This document shows, one piece after another, positions 25,936 to 34,060 of a DNA stretch of 64,000 nucleotides (position 1 is the first letter of the stretch; every line of letters begins with the position of its first letter). The notes below the pieces were generated by a model. That model ran no database searches. It was given only the letters and a program-made list of their open reading frames with translations, and had not been told where the DNA came from. A program made the position numbers and the translations under genes. The stretch lies in assembly GCF_002245695.1 (NCBI RefSeq), contig NZ_NOII01000001.1, positions 1,426,001-1,490,000 on the forward strand, in the 5' to 3' direction. The stretch is from Fictibacillus aquaticus (GTDB taxonomy: Bacteria; Bacillota; Bacilli; Bacillales; Fictibacillaceae).

Positions 25936-28900
25936 TCATTGGCTCACAAAAGATGCTTCAAGATGTTTATATAAAACTTCCATAACCTGATTGATATCGA
26001 TTGGTTTGGTCACATAGTCAGCAAAGCCGGATGACAATGCTTGCTCAACATCAGACTCCATCGCAGCTGCACTTACGGCAATCACTGGTATGAAGCGGGT
26101 AGAGCCTGTCTTTTTCAAGATGCGAAAGACTTCTAAGCCGTTCATGTCTGGCATATGAAGGTCCAGCATGATGATATCAGGCAAAAGGGATTTGGCAAGA
26201 AGGATGCCTTCACCTGCCGTTTTCGAAGTGAAAAGCTCAATGCCTGGAATGTTTTTTAAAACCTGGTACATGAGCGCTGTGTTGGATGCACTGTCTTCAA
26301 TATAAAGCACTTTTCTTGAAGAAAAGCGGTATGTTCCCTTTTTCATTTCTTTCGTTCTTGGGAAGACAAAGTCTTCTGTAAACGGAAACGTAATAGTAAA
26401 AGTGCTGCCTCTACCCGCCTCACTTGCTACAGACATCTCTCCGCCCATTTTTTCTGTCATCATTTTTGCGATTGACAAGCCTACCCCGGTTCCTTCTATT
26501 CTGCCTTTTACATCGCTTCCCCGATAAAAAGGTTCAAATATATGAGGCAGATCATGCGCGGGTATACCTTGTCCAGTATCCTTCACTGCAAGCGTAACGT
26601 ATTGATCTTTTTTACATGCTGCAAGTGATACGTTCCCATTTTTTCGGTTATATTTAATCGCGTTCGTCAAAAGATTAATAAGTATTTGCTGAAACCTTGT
26701 AGTATCAACATTTAAGATTATCGGTATTTCTGGCAGTTCAATAATTTCCAATGTTACATTCATCTCATCCGCCTGTTTTTGCACAAGCGCTAATGACTGC
26801 TCGAGCAACTCCTCAAACACAGCGTGCTCAAACTGAAAAGCGGTGTGCCCTGATTCAATGCTTGATAAGTCGAGCACTTCGTTGATGAGGTGAAGCAAGT
26901 GCCTGCCACCCTGAAGAATTTCCTGCACTTTTTGATTTTGCTGAAACGTTAGCGGTTCTTCTGAATCATATTCTAAAATTTGTGCGAATCCTAATATCGC
27001 ATTAAGCGGCGTCCGAAGCTCGTGACTCATCTTTGACAAAAATTCCGATTTTGCCCGATTCGCTTTCTCTGCTTCTTCTTTTGCGATATATAAAGATTCT
27101 TCTAATTTTCTTTCTTCTGTAATGTCTTCGATTTTCCAAAAATGGCCCTTGTACAATTCATTCGAAAAAATGGGGATATACGTTCTTCGGATAAGACGGC
27201 TATTGTTAAGTAAAATTTCGTCTGTCACCATTTTTTTATTGTGAATAATCGTTTCTGTCTGTTTTTTAACATTAATTTTTTCTGGAAAAAAACGCATGAT
27301 GTGGCCGGACAGGTCTTTAATGTTCATGCCATAAAAATCTTTTGGGCTGGCAGACGATCCAAATATCTTAAAACATTCTTCATTAGCCAGAAGAATGTTC
27401 CGGTTTTCATCTTCTTCCAGCACACCAAACTGGAGGTTTTCTATTAAAGTACTCATGATTTCATTGGAAACTTTTAATGTGTCTTCCTGTTTCTTTTCTT
27501 TTGAAATATCCCGATATGTGACAACAACACCTTTTAGCACCCCATCCATCACTAATGGAGCAGTGTTAGCCGAAATCCATAAGATATTTTCACTGCCATT
27601 CTCGTCAGATAGCTTTACACCGATGTTTTGACGGTAAAAAGCTTTACCTGTTTTCAATGTCTGATAGATTGGCTTTTCTTCCGGAAGATAGCAGGAGCCG
27701 TCTTCCCTTATTAATTGCCATGAAGGACTAAGCGGAGTTGTTTTTTGAAAGTCCTCGTAATCATAGTTGACCATTGCCGCTGCTTTCTCATTCGCCAAAA
27801 GCATTTTCCCCTCTGTATCTATTACAACAAGGCCATCTGACATTGTAGTTAAAATAGATTGATATAAGGACTGCTTTTCTTTTAGAGCCTGCTGTGTTGT
27901 ATAAAGCTCTGTAATATCCGAACAAATGCTGTAGGCACCGATAATCTGATCTCCCATTATGATAGGCGTGTTCTTAACATTTACATAAACCCTTCTGTTG
28001 TCTTTGCTGATCGCCCATACTTTATATTCCTGAGATTCTCCAGACAGGCACTTTTGAAAATGGCTGTACGTTTTTTCCAGATCCTCTTCCGCAATTAGAG
28101 GAGCAAATGACTGGCCGATGATTTCCTCCGCTTTATAGCCAGTAAGAGCTTCGCCTGCAGGATTAATGGTCATGAATCTTCCTTCAAGGTCAAAAGTAAA
28201 GATAGCATCAGGATTATGAAGAAAAAGTGACTGATAACGCTCTTCTCCCCACTTGGCTGCTTCTCTCATCACTTTATTTTCATAGCCTGCAAGAAGCAGG
28301 CTGGAGATAATAATGAAAGAAGTTACGAGTACGACAATAAGGAGGAACAATGAGTGTTCTACCGGATTGATTTCATATGCAGCCGATGGGTCAGGATGAA
28401 AGGCAATTCCCATCATAGAGATGAAATGCATGGATGCAATGCTTAATCCCATTAAAACAGCACTTGTCCATTTATTGATCAATAAAATAGAGGATCCTTT
28501 TTTAAATAAATAAAAGATGTTCAGCGCGGCAAAACAAATAATAAAAGCGATTACAATTGAAAGCACTACATAAAACCAATTAAAAATCATAATGCCTTTA
28601 AACTTGATCGCATAAATGCCTAAGTAGTGCATAGATATGATCCCGGCACTTAAAAGGCTGCAAGACAGCAGAATAGCCGGCATTTTATTAGGAGTGTTGA
28701 AAAGCTTATAGAAAGAAAGCGAGGAAGCTAAGATCGCGATCAGTAATGACAGCAGCGTCATAAACCAGTCATATTGAAACGAAACATGCATAGCAGTCAT
28801 CGCGATAAAATGCATCGCCCAGATTCCCAAACCAAAACCTATACCGCCGATGCAGATTTTGGATACCTTTTGTGTTTTACTTTCGGTGCTTTTTCCTACA

Positions 28901-28983
28901 AAGAACAGCGCTAAGTAGGACGTTAAAACAGATATGCATAATGAGAGCATAACGAGATAAACGTTAATATGTGTTAAGTGCAT
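25936..28983 (-). CDS. MHYT-domain multi-PAS hybrid histidine kinase
   Basis: 1015-residue membrane sensor kinase. Residues 1-240 form a seven-helix MHYT module with the repeated motifs MHFIAM (57), MHYLGI and MHFISM, thought to bind metal and sense O2, CO or NO. PAS domains follow (for example YQSLFLHNPDAIFTFD, ILTTMSDGLVVIDTEG, and a third before the kinase). The HisKA phosphoacceptor is H654 in FLSKMSHELRTPLNAIL; the ATPase has an N box in NLLTNAIKYNRKNG, then DTGQGIP and GTGVGLSIAK. A C-terminal receiver has its phosphoacceptor at D941 in IIMLDLHMPDMNG. No HPt or separate output regulator is adjacent except the LytTR regulator about 0.7 kb away. GGGG precedes the ATG by seven bases. Confidence 0.92.
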   Translation of the reverse strand: MHLTHINVYLVMLSLCISVLTSYLALFFVGKSTESKTQKVSKICIGGIGFGLGIWAMHFIAMTAMHVSFQYDWFMTLLSLLIAILASSLSFYKLFNTPNKMPAILLSCSLLSAGIISMHYLGIYAIKFKGIMIFNWFYVVLSIVIAFIICFAALNIFYLFKKGSSILLINKWTSAVLMGLSIASMHFISMMGIAFHPDPSAAYEINPVEHSLFLLIVVLVTSFIIISSLLLAGYENKVMREAAKWGEERYQSLFLHNPDAIFTFDLEGRFMTINPAGEALTGYKAEEIIGQSFAPLIAEEDLEKTYSHFQKCLSGESQEYKVWAISKDNRRVYVNVKNTPIIMGDQIIGAYSICSDITELYTTQQALKEKQSLYQSILTTMSDGLVVIDTEGKMLLANEKAAAMVNYDYEDFQKTTPLSPSWQLIREDGSCYLPEEKPIYQTLKTGKAFYRQNIGVKLSDENGSENILWISANTAPLVMDGVLKGVVVTYRDISKEKKQEDTLKVSNEIMSTLIENLQFGVLEEDENRNILLANEECFKIFGSSASPKDFYGMNIKDLSGHIMRFFPEKINVKKQTETIIHNKKMVTDEILLNNSRLIRRTYIPIFSNELYKGHFWKIEDITEERKLEESLYIAKEEAEKANRAKSEFLSKMSHELRTPLNAILGFAQILEYDSEEPLTFQQNQKVQEILQGGRHLLHLINEVLDLSSIESGHTAFQFEHAVFEELLEQSLALVQKQADEMNVTLEIIELPEIPIILNVDTTRFQQILINLLTNAIKYNRKNGNVSLAACKKDQYVTLAVKDTGQGIPAHDLPHIFEPFYRGSDVKGRIEGTGVGLSIAKMMTEKMGGEMSVASEAGRGSTFTITFPFTEDFVFPRTKEMKKGTYRFSSRKVLYIEDSASNTALMYQVLKNIPGIELFTSKTAGEGILLAKSLLPDIIMLDLHMPDMNGLEVFRILKKTGSTRFIPVIAVSAAAMESDVEQALSSGFADYVTKPIDINQVMEVLYKHLEASFVSQ

Positions 28984-29136
28984 AAAATTACCCCATAAAA
29001 TGATATTCTCCCATAATCATACAATGATTCGCACCTATCTATTTAGAGACTGAATGACCGTTTTTGTCGAACTTTGTAGAAATATATAGGCAAAAAGTAC
29101 TGACAAGCTTAGGGAGGCATAGGCCGAAAAATTGCA

Positions 29137-29175
29137 AAATAAAAAGCGTCCCGCCTGGTGAGGATGCGGACGCTT
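29137..29175 (-). terminator. Intrinsic terminator of the STAS gene
   Basis: On the minus strand AAGCGTCCGC / GGCGGGACGCTT followed by TTTATTTT, just past the STAS stop. Confidence 0.75.
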
Positions 29176-29189
29176 CGGTGCTCTTTATC

Positions 29190-29507
29190 TTAAAATGATA
29201 ATACTGCTGCTTCAGGCATTTCTTGAATCCATTGTTCCAGTAAAAGAAGGCGTGTGTCTGCAGCCATGTTGGCTATGTAAATCTCGTTTCCTCTTGCTCT
29301 TACCTTGCGCATCATCTTAATAATGCAGTCCAAGCCTTTCGAGTCAACATTCTCTACATTTTCAAAATGCAGAAAAAAAGTGCGGTTTTCGTGGTCTGCT
29401 ATCACAAACAGACCATTCTCAAACAATTCTGCTGCTCTCATGTCAATGTTTCCCTTAAGGTCAATTGAAATGGTTTCTTGTTCCACTCTTAAATCATAGG
29501 TCAGCAT
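29190..29507 (-). CDS. STAS-domain protein (anti-sigma factor antagonist-like)
   Basis: 105-residue single STAS domain, the fold of SpoIIAA and RsbV, which switch partners by Ser/Thr phosphorylation. The switch loop reads ENVDSKGLDCI; the usual pattern is DSS/TGLG, so one Ser is kept and the next residue is Lys, which may change or remove phospho-control. The start at 29507 (MLTYDLRVEQ) has AAGGTG upstream. No anti-sigma kinase or sigma factor gene is adjacent; it stands between the MHYT kinase and the LytTR regulator. Part of a signalling cluster by position only. Confidence 0.8.
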   Translation of the reverse strand: MLTYDLRVEQETISIDLKGNIDMRAAELFENGLFVIADHENRTFFLHFENVENVDSKGLDCIIKMMRKVRARGNEIYIANMAADTRLLLLEQWIQEMPEAAVLSF

Positions 29508-29678
29508 GGAGACACCTTCTGTATTCAATTTTTAAATATATAAAATATTTTACTAATTGATATACGAAACTGTCTAACTGGCAATTTCCCAAACGGTACA
29601 TAAATAATCCCGTTCAGCCATCTGTTATGCCTCAAGACATTCTGAAATGCCCCATTAACTGCACAACCCCCCAAAAAA

Positions 29679-30410
29679 TTAACGGGAGTAGCTTTGTATC
29701 GCTTTCTGAATGCTGCTGATCTTATGCTTCGAAATATGAGCGGTTTCGCTGTAGTTGCGGAAGCTCACTTTAAACGTTTCATCAACAGGGGTAATATTTT
29801 CAATCCAGTCAATGTTAATAATAAAAGAACGATGGGCAGATAAGAAACGCTCATCTAGCTTGCGTGCGAGCGTATCGAGAGTGTCCGTCGTCTCATATAC
29901 TTGGCTTAAAGTATGAATATGAGCCTTACGTTCGGACTTTTCAACAAAAACAATATCATCATAAGCGATAAAGCTTACAGATCCTTTATTTTTCATCAGC
30001 AGCTTTTTAGCTGAAACACGCTCTTTTTCCCGATTCATATAGTCAAACTGTGCAGCGGCTTTCTGAAGAGCCGTAAACAGCCTGGCTCGTTCTACAGGCT
30101 TAACAATATAATCAAGAGCGGACAAATTAAAAGCTTCTACGGCAAATTTTTCGTGTCCCGTAATAATGATAAATTTTACGTGGGGAGAAAATTTAATGAT
30201 TTCTTTAATAGCATTGATTCCATTAATTAAAGGCATGCAAATATCCATGAGTATAAGATCAGGCTGGTGGACAGCAGACTGATTAATTAATTCGTCTCCG
30301 TTAGAGGCTTCACCGCACACATCGAACTGTGGAAGCGGTTTTATAAATTGCTTTAAAACTTCTCGTGATGGTCTGTCATCATCTGCGATCAATATCTTAT
30401 ATGGTTTCAT
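29679..30410 (-). CDS. LytTR-family response regulator
   Basis: Two-component response regulator of 243 residues. The receiver domain (about 1-120) has the acidic pair in IADDD, the phosphoacceptor D56 in DLILMDICMP, Thr in IIITGHEK and Lys in YIVKPVERA. The LytTR DNA-binding domain (about 135-240) shows GSVSFIAYDDIVFVEKSERK and LSAHRSFIINIDWIENI. Such regulators bind tandem direct repeats upstream of targets. No LytS-like or HK10-type kinase is adjacent; the nearby MHYT hybrid kinase is the only candidate here. GGTGATTAG precedes the ATG. Confidence 0.88.
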   Translation of the reverse strand: MKPYKILIADDDRPSREVLKQFIKPLPQFDVCGEASNGDELINQSAVHQPDLILMDICMPLINGINAIKEIIKFSPHVKFIIITGHEKFAVEAFNLSALDYIVKPVERARLFTALQKAAAQFDYMNREKERVSAKKLLMKNKGSVSFIAYDDIVFVEKSERKAHIHTLSQVYETTDTLDTLARKLDERFLSAHRSFIINIDWIENITPVDETFKVSFRNYSETAHISKHKISSIQKAIQSYSR

Positions 30411-30792
30411 CTAATCACCTGCTGTTAAGTATTCTTTGTTTTCCCACTAAATTTCGGGTGCGTCTTGTACTGTGTATAAATTTAACTGTAAAAACAATTT
30501 GCTCAGCAATTAGCATTTAATAAAGCTGGTTTGCTAAAGAAAACTTGACTGACTCCATATTCTTAAGTCAGTCTAGTTGCACTTATACTTAAACTTTAAT
30601 CACAGCAATCACTGCTTTAATTAAAGCTTTTATGATGTTTCAAACAATTTCCAAAAATTTTTAATAATTTAATTTTATCATTTGTCTTTATACCACTCTA
30701 CATATTTTGGAGTTTTTTGTTGATTTTTTTGAACAAACACAAAAACAGCCGCAGCAAGCAAATGCTCGCTGCGGCTGTTATCATCAAAGCTA
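30411..30792. other. AT-rich intergenic region between the LytTR regulator and hpf
   Basis: About 380 bases with no gene. It holds a perfect 8-bp inverted repeat GACTGACT...AGTCAGTC at 30547-30573, upstream of the LytTR regulator gene, and an AT-rich stretch (30590-30740). At 30740-30781 a minus-strand terminator for hpf (ACAGCCGCAGC / GCTGCGGCTGT with T-run) is clear. Confidence 0.65.
30740..30781 (-). terminator. Intrinsic terminator of hpf
   Basis: On the minus strand AACAGCCGCAGCGAGC / GCTTGCTGCGGCTGTT followed by TTTGTGTTT. Confidence 0.85.
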
Positions 30793-31353
30793 TTAAACTT
30801 CTTCAGGAACGATCAAGCCGTATTTGCCGTCTTTACGGCGGTACACAACATTCGTTTTGCTCGTTTCAGCATTGCTGAAAACGAAAAAGCTATGGCCGAG
30901 CAGGTCCATCTGCATGATCGCTTCTTCAGCGTCCATCGGCTTAAGATCAAAGCGCTTTTCGCGCACGATTTCGAGTTCTTCATCTTCTTCCTCAAGCACC
31001 TGTGTCGAGATGCCTTCGGTTCCATTTGTAAACATGTGTTTGGCATTGTCAGCCGCACGGAATTTGCGGTTCACCTTTGTTTTATGTTTGCGGATCTGGC
31101 GCTCAAGCTTTTCTACAACCAAATCGATCGCAGCATATAAATCAAGATGCCTTTCCTCAGCACGGAGCAAAAGCCCCTTCATTGGAATTGTCACCTCAAT
31201 GGACTGTTCACTATTATTAACTTTCAGGTTAACGTGAACGTCGGAGTTCGGAGTCTCATTAAAATATTTAGTGAGTTTCAATACCTTCTTCTCAACATAA
31301 TTTCTTAGAGCTTCAGTTACCTCGATGTTTTCTCCGCGAATGTTAAAGTTCAT
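30793..31353 (-). CDS. hpf: Ribosome hibernation promoting factor, long form
   Basis: Binds idle 30S subunits and drives 100S dimers in stationary phase or stress. 186 residues, the long form (B. subtilis YvyD is of similar length). The N-terminal ribosome-binding domain starts MNFNIRGENIEVTEALRNYV; the C-terminal dimerisation domain contains RFDLKPMDAEEAIMQMDLLG and KYGLIVPEE. AAAGGAGGAG precedes the ATG. A SigB-like promoter fits the known stress control of B. subtilis yvyD. In B. subtilis it is directly upstream of secA; here about 11.5 kb of other genes intervene. Confidence 0.95.
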   Translation of the reverse strand: MNFNIRGENIEVTEALRNYVEKKVLKLTKYFNETPNSDVHVNLKVNNSEQSIEVTIPMKGLLLRAEERHLDLYAAIDLVVEKLERQIRKHKTKVNRKFRAADNAKHMFTNGTEGISTQVLEEEDEELEIVREKRFDLKPMDAEEAIMQMDLLGHSFFVFSNAETSKTNVVYRRKDGKYGLIVPEEV

Positions 31354-31394
31354 AACTTAAACTCCTCCTTTCGGTGATGTTAATATATTTCGTT

Positions 31395-31420
31395 ATCCCC
31401 TGCTGTAATTCCTCCCAAAC
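31395..31420 (-). promoter_or_regulatory. Candidate SigB promoter of hpf
   Basis: On the minus strand GTTTGG (31420-31415), a 14-base spacer and GGGGAT (31400-31395), close to GTTTAA-N12-14-GGGTAT. It lies about 45 bases before the hpf start. SigB control of the B. subtilis orthologue is established. Confidence 0.45.
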
Positions 31421-31520
31421 CTTTAAAATTTCTTTACAACTTTCGACAAAGTTTATAAAGAGTCATTTTGAAGTTGGCTGTTTTCGCATACTTTGTTGCT
31501 TTAAAGAATTCAGAGGAGCA

Positions 31521-31667
31521 GTTGATCTCCGCTTCAGGCGCACGCTTTCCGCGGGGTGAGCGGTGAGCCCTTTTGTCGCTACGCGCCTTTAAAAGGTCTC
31601 ACCTGCCTCACTCATCCCGCTGGAGTCGGCGCCTTACACTCCGATCAACTTAATCAATGATGGATTC
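31521..31667 (+). repeat. 130-bp family repeat, copy 3
   Basis: GTTGATCTCCGCTTCAGG at 31521 to ACTCCGATCAACTT at 31651, with the 3' flank TCAATGATGGATTC. The internal stem is GTGAG-C-CCTTTT with AAAAGG-T-CTCAC, a compensated change from copy 2. It lies upstream of hpf. The remaining sequence of the 31354-32004 gap is non-coding apart from palindrome copy B. Confidence 0.85.
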
Positions 31668-31825
31668 AGGATGCTAATTGAATAAATAATCAATTGAACG
31701 AAAAACAGGAACATTCATTATGTATAGGCGTTGAAGCTAACCTTACACCTAAGAGAAAACTCCGCTGAATTGTTGAAAACAAACCTTCCAAAGCAAAAAT
31801 CTTTTAAAAACAGCCTTTTAGTTTT

Positions 31826-31958
31826 TGGGGTACGGTACTCGAAAAAGACAAAAGGGCGTTTTTGTCTTTTTCAGATGGACAGCGCTTGCAGGGTAAGGGC
31901 ATGTCGGTACCATTCCCTTTTGACATAATGACGAAACGGGATGTGGTACCGTACCCCA
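31826..31958. repeat. Long palindrome, family copy B
   Basis: Outer arms TGGGGTACGGTAC (31826-31838) and GTACCGTACCCCA (31946-31958) are perfect inverted repeats. Inside are a second hairpin GAAAAAGACAAAA / TTTTTGTCTTTTTC and an extra GGTACC site. It is longer than copies A and C. Confidence 0.8.
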
Positions 31959-32004
31959 TAAAAAAATATAATAAATATAATACATATCACGAGGGGGAGC
32001 TGCT

Positions 32005-32493
32005 ATGTGGAAAAGGGATGATGGATATATCATTTCCACAAAGAAGGAAATGCTGGATGTGGATGTCATTCACCGCTTTTTAAGTGAGGATTCTTATTGG
32101 TCGAAGGGAATGGATTATGATCTTGTGGAGGCGTCGATCGCCAATTCGCAGCTTTGCTACGGTGTTTACACTGAACATAAAACAGATAGCGTAACAGTGA
32201 GAAATCAGGTTGGGTTTGCACGTGTCGTCACGGATTATGTAAAATTCGCCTGGCTTGCTGATGTGTTTATCCTCCCCGCTCATAGAGGTAAAGGTTTAAG
32301 CAAGTGGCTCCTGTCTTGCATGCTGGAAAATCCTCATCTTAAAGGCACGCGGTTCGGCCTGGCAACAAATGACGCCCACGGACTATATGCACAGTTTGGC
32401 TTCGAACACATTCAGCAGCCAGAGAACAGGATGGAACGTCCGCTTGATTGGGAAGTGGTCAAAACGGCTTACTCAAAAAGCATAGGAAACTAG
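32005..32493 (+). CDS. GNAT-family N-acetyltransferase
   Basis: 162-residue GCN5-type acetyltransferase. The acetyl-CoA-binding motif A is visible as LADVFILPAHRGKGLSKWLL, followed by GLATNDAHGLYAQFGF typical of the C-terminal part. It resembles uncharacterised Bacillus proteins such as YitI/YjdJ-like GNATs; the substrate is unknown. GAGGGGGAGCTGCT precedes the ATG. Its 3' end overlaps the convergent small membrane protein gene by 21 bases, and it lies between palindrome copies B and C. Confidence 0.85.
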   Translation: MWKRDDGYIISTKKEMLDVDVIHRFLSEDSYWSKGMDYDLVEASIANSQLCYGVYTEHKTDSVTVRNQVGFARVVTDYVKFAWLADVFILPAHRGKGLSKWLLSCMLENPHLKGTRFGLATNDAHGLYAQFGFEHIQQPENRMERPLDWEVVKTAYSKSIGN

Positions 32494-32739
32494 GATTATC
32501 ACTGGAAAAGCCACACCGGCAACAATAAAAAACACATTCAATGCATCAGGAAATGAGCGGTCGAGATACCCTTTCCGGTTTAGTAATTTTAAAATTAAGT
32601 AAATAAACAAGGCCGCTGCAAAACCTTCTATCTTTTCCCATGATGGGAACGGATTGGGTATGAAATAATCATTGAAGACAATTAAAGTGCTGATTAACAT
32701 CATCGCAGCAAAAAACTTTATCGGGAATGTGATTTTCAT
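32473..32739 (-). CDS. Small membrane protein, hypothetical
   Basis: 88 residues with at least three hydrophobic segments (FFAAMMLISTLIVF, AAALFIYLILKLL and NVFFIVAGVAFPVIILVSY). I do not recognise the family. AAAGGACAGAAAAGAC precedes the ATG. It overlaps the end of the GNAT gene on the opposite strand by 21 bases. Confidence 0.6.
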   Translation of the reverse strand: MKITFPIKFFAAMMLISTLIVFNDYFIPNPFPSWEKIEGFAAALFIYLILKLLNRKGYLDRSFPDALNVFFIVAGVAFPVIILVSYAF

Positions 32740-32826
32740 GTCTTTTCTGTCCTTTCATGTCGGGGATGAAGGTTAATTCTTGGACATGGTTTTTGTTTTG
32801 GCAAATTAAATTCTCCGATGTCTACC

Positions 32827-32890
32827 TGGGGTCCGGTACCGAGATTATGACCTTCGGTATAATGGAAACCGTTATCGGTACCGGACCCCA
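32827..32890. repeat. Long palindrome, family copy C
   Basis: Perfect 16-base inverted arms: TGGGGTCCGGTACCGA (32827-32842) and its complement TCGGTACCGGACCCCA (32875-32890). An apparent minus-strand frame through it (32736-32951) is not considered a gene. Confidence 0.85.
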
Positions 32891-32959
32891 CTGCGGGACG
32901 CAACGATGCTAACGAAGCCAACGAAGAAATTCGCCGCCTATCGCAACTCAATCAGCATA

Positions 32960-32990
32960 TAAAAACCCGTCTGGCACACCAGACGGGTAA
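32960..32990 (-). terminator. Intrinsic terminator of the cold-shock gene
   Basis: On the minus strand ACCCGTCTGG / CCAGACGGGT followed by TTTTA. Confidence 0.85.
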
Positions 32991-33008
32991 AGGTTATTAG
33001 TCGTTGGA

Positions 33009-33206
33009 TTAAAGCTTTGTTACGTTAGACGCTTGTGGCCCACGAGCTCCATCGACAATATCAAATTCTACTTCTTGGCCTTCGTCAAGCGACTTGTAAC
33101 CGTCAGAATTGATTGCGGAAAAGTGTACAAACACATCGTCTCCGTCTTCGCGCTCGATAAACCCAAATCCTTTTTCTGCGTTAAACCATTTCACTTTACC
33201 TTGCAT
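33009..33206 (-). CDS. csp: Cold-shock protein (CspD-like)
   Basis: 65-residue single cold-shock domain that binds single-stranded RNA or DNA and prevents secondary structure. RNP1 is KGFGFIE and RNP2 is VFVHF, with the C-terminal GPQASNV. It is closest in pattern to B. subtilis CspD but B, C and D are hard to separate. The ATG at 33206 (MQGKVKWFN) fits the family; a GTG three codons upstream is possible. A consensus SigA promoter sits 60-90 bases upstream, leaving a moderate 5' leader. Confidence 0.93.
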   Translation of the reverse strand: MQGKVKWFNAEKGFGFIEREDGDDVFVHFSAINSDGYKSLDEGQEVEFDIVDGARGPQASNVTKL

Positions 33207-33266
33207 GCAATTCACTATCCCTTCGTCTTAACAATCTGTATAGAAGCCTACGCCCTATACATGTAT

Positions 33267-33296
33267 AGTATGACATAGGCTAGAAAATGTTGTCAA
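33267..33296 (-). promoter_or_regulatory. SigA promoter of the cold-shock gene
   Basis: On the minus strand TTGACA (33296-33291, perfect), an 18-base spacer and CATACT (33272-33267). The palindrome ATACATGTAT lies just downstream of the -10. Confidence 0.65.
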
Positions 33297-33428
33297 AGAC
33301 ATAAGATTAGCGAAAATCAACTAGTTTTGTCGAAAAAACGCCATATTGTCCGTTATCTGTATTCCACTTCTAAACAAGTGCATTGTTCATATACTTGTAC
33401 TATCAGCTTAGGACAGGAGTGGAACTGT

Positions 33429-33701
33429 ATGCTGCAAACCATTGAAAAAATCGTACTCGGAATGGCTGCCATCCGCATATTCTCAGGAATGTTTGAAATC
33501 ACGGCCGCCCTCGTTATGCTGCATTACAACTCCGTTGAACGTGCGCTCCTCGTCAATTCCCTGCTCTCTATGGTCGGACCGATTATCTTTTTCTCTACCA
33601 TGACACTCGGCCTTTACGGCATTTCAACCAAAATGAATGCCTCTAACCTTTTCTGGATCATGGCCGGAATTGCACTGATCGTATATGGGATAAAAAAGTA
33701 A
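33429..33701 (+). CDS. DUF2619/YqhV-like small membrane protein
   Basis: 90-residue protein with three hydrophobic segments and the pattern AAIRIFSGMFEITAALVML followed by NSLLSMVGPIIFF, as in B. subtilis YqhV. Function unknown. GGAGTGGAACTGT precedes the ATG at 33429; an upstream in-frame start at 33327 would add 34 unlikely residues. It faces the end of fliT. Confidence 0.75.
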   Translation: MLQTIEKIVLGMAAIRIFSGMFEITAALVMLHYNSVERALLVNSLLSMVGPIIFFSTMTLGLYGISTKMNASNLFWIMAGIALIVYGIKK

Positions 33702-33708
33702 ACAATGT

Positions 33709-34059
33709 TTAATTCTTTTTATCAAAAAACATTCCATCCCCCGACACGGCCTGGTATGGGTTGGCGTATTGGGCGGATTTTTGTTTTTTCTTTTTCAGCA
33801 GTGCAATGCTTTGCTTGATTTCATTAAGCTGAGCTGATAAAAGAGGATCAATCGTTTCATTCAGCTGCAAAATATGGTGCCCCATCTTCAACTCGTCTTC
33901 ACTGTAAACGTCTGGCAGTTCAGAGATCAGAGACTGCCGCTGCTGCAGAAGCTCATCCAGCTGCTCAATGTAAAGCTCGCGTTCTTCAGCAGGCAAACCG
34001 CCCATCACATGATCGTGAAGGTTTTTCGTGATTTCCAGCAAAATCTTTACCGCCGCCAT
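33709..34059 (-). CDS. fliT: FliT-like flagellar chaperone
   Basis: Small helical protein of 116 residues in the position of B. subtilis fliT, directly after fliS. FliT is a chaperone and export aid for the filament cap FliD. Helical pattern LLEITKNLHDHV and YIEQLDELLQQRQSLI fits. The start at 34059 (MAAVKILLEI) has AAGG six bases upstream and begins 1 base beyond the fliS stop. Last gene of the flaG-fliD-fliS-fliT operon. Confidence 0.82.
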   Translation of the reverse strand: MAAVKILLEITKNLHDHVMGGLPAEERELYIEQLDELLQQRQSLISELPDVYSEDELKMGHHILQLNETIDPLLSAQLNEIKQSIALLKKKKQKSAQYANPYQAVSGDGMFFDKKN

Positions 34060-34060
34060 C

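Noticed and set aside
32736-32951. Minus-strand frame of 71 codons
   Set aside because: It runs through palindrome copy C and has unlikely composition; no ribosome binding site.
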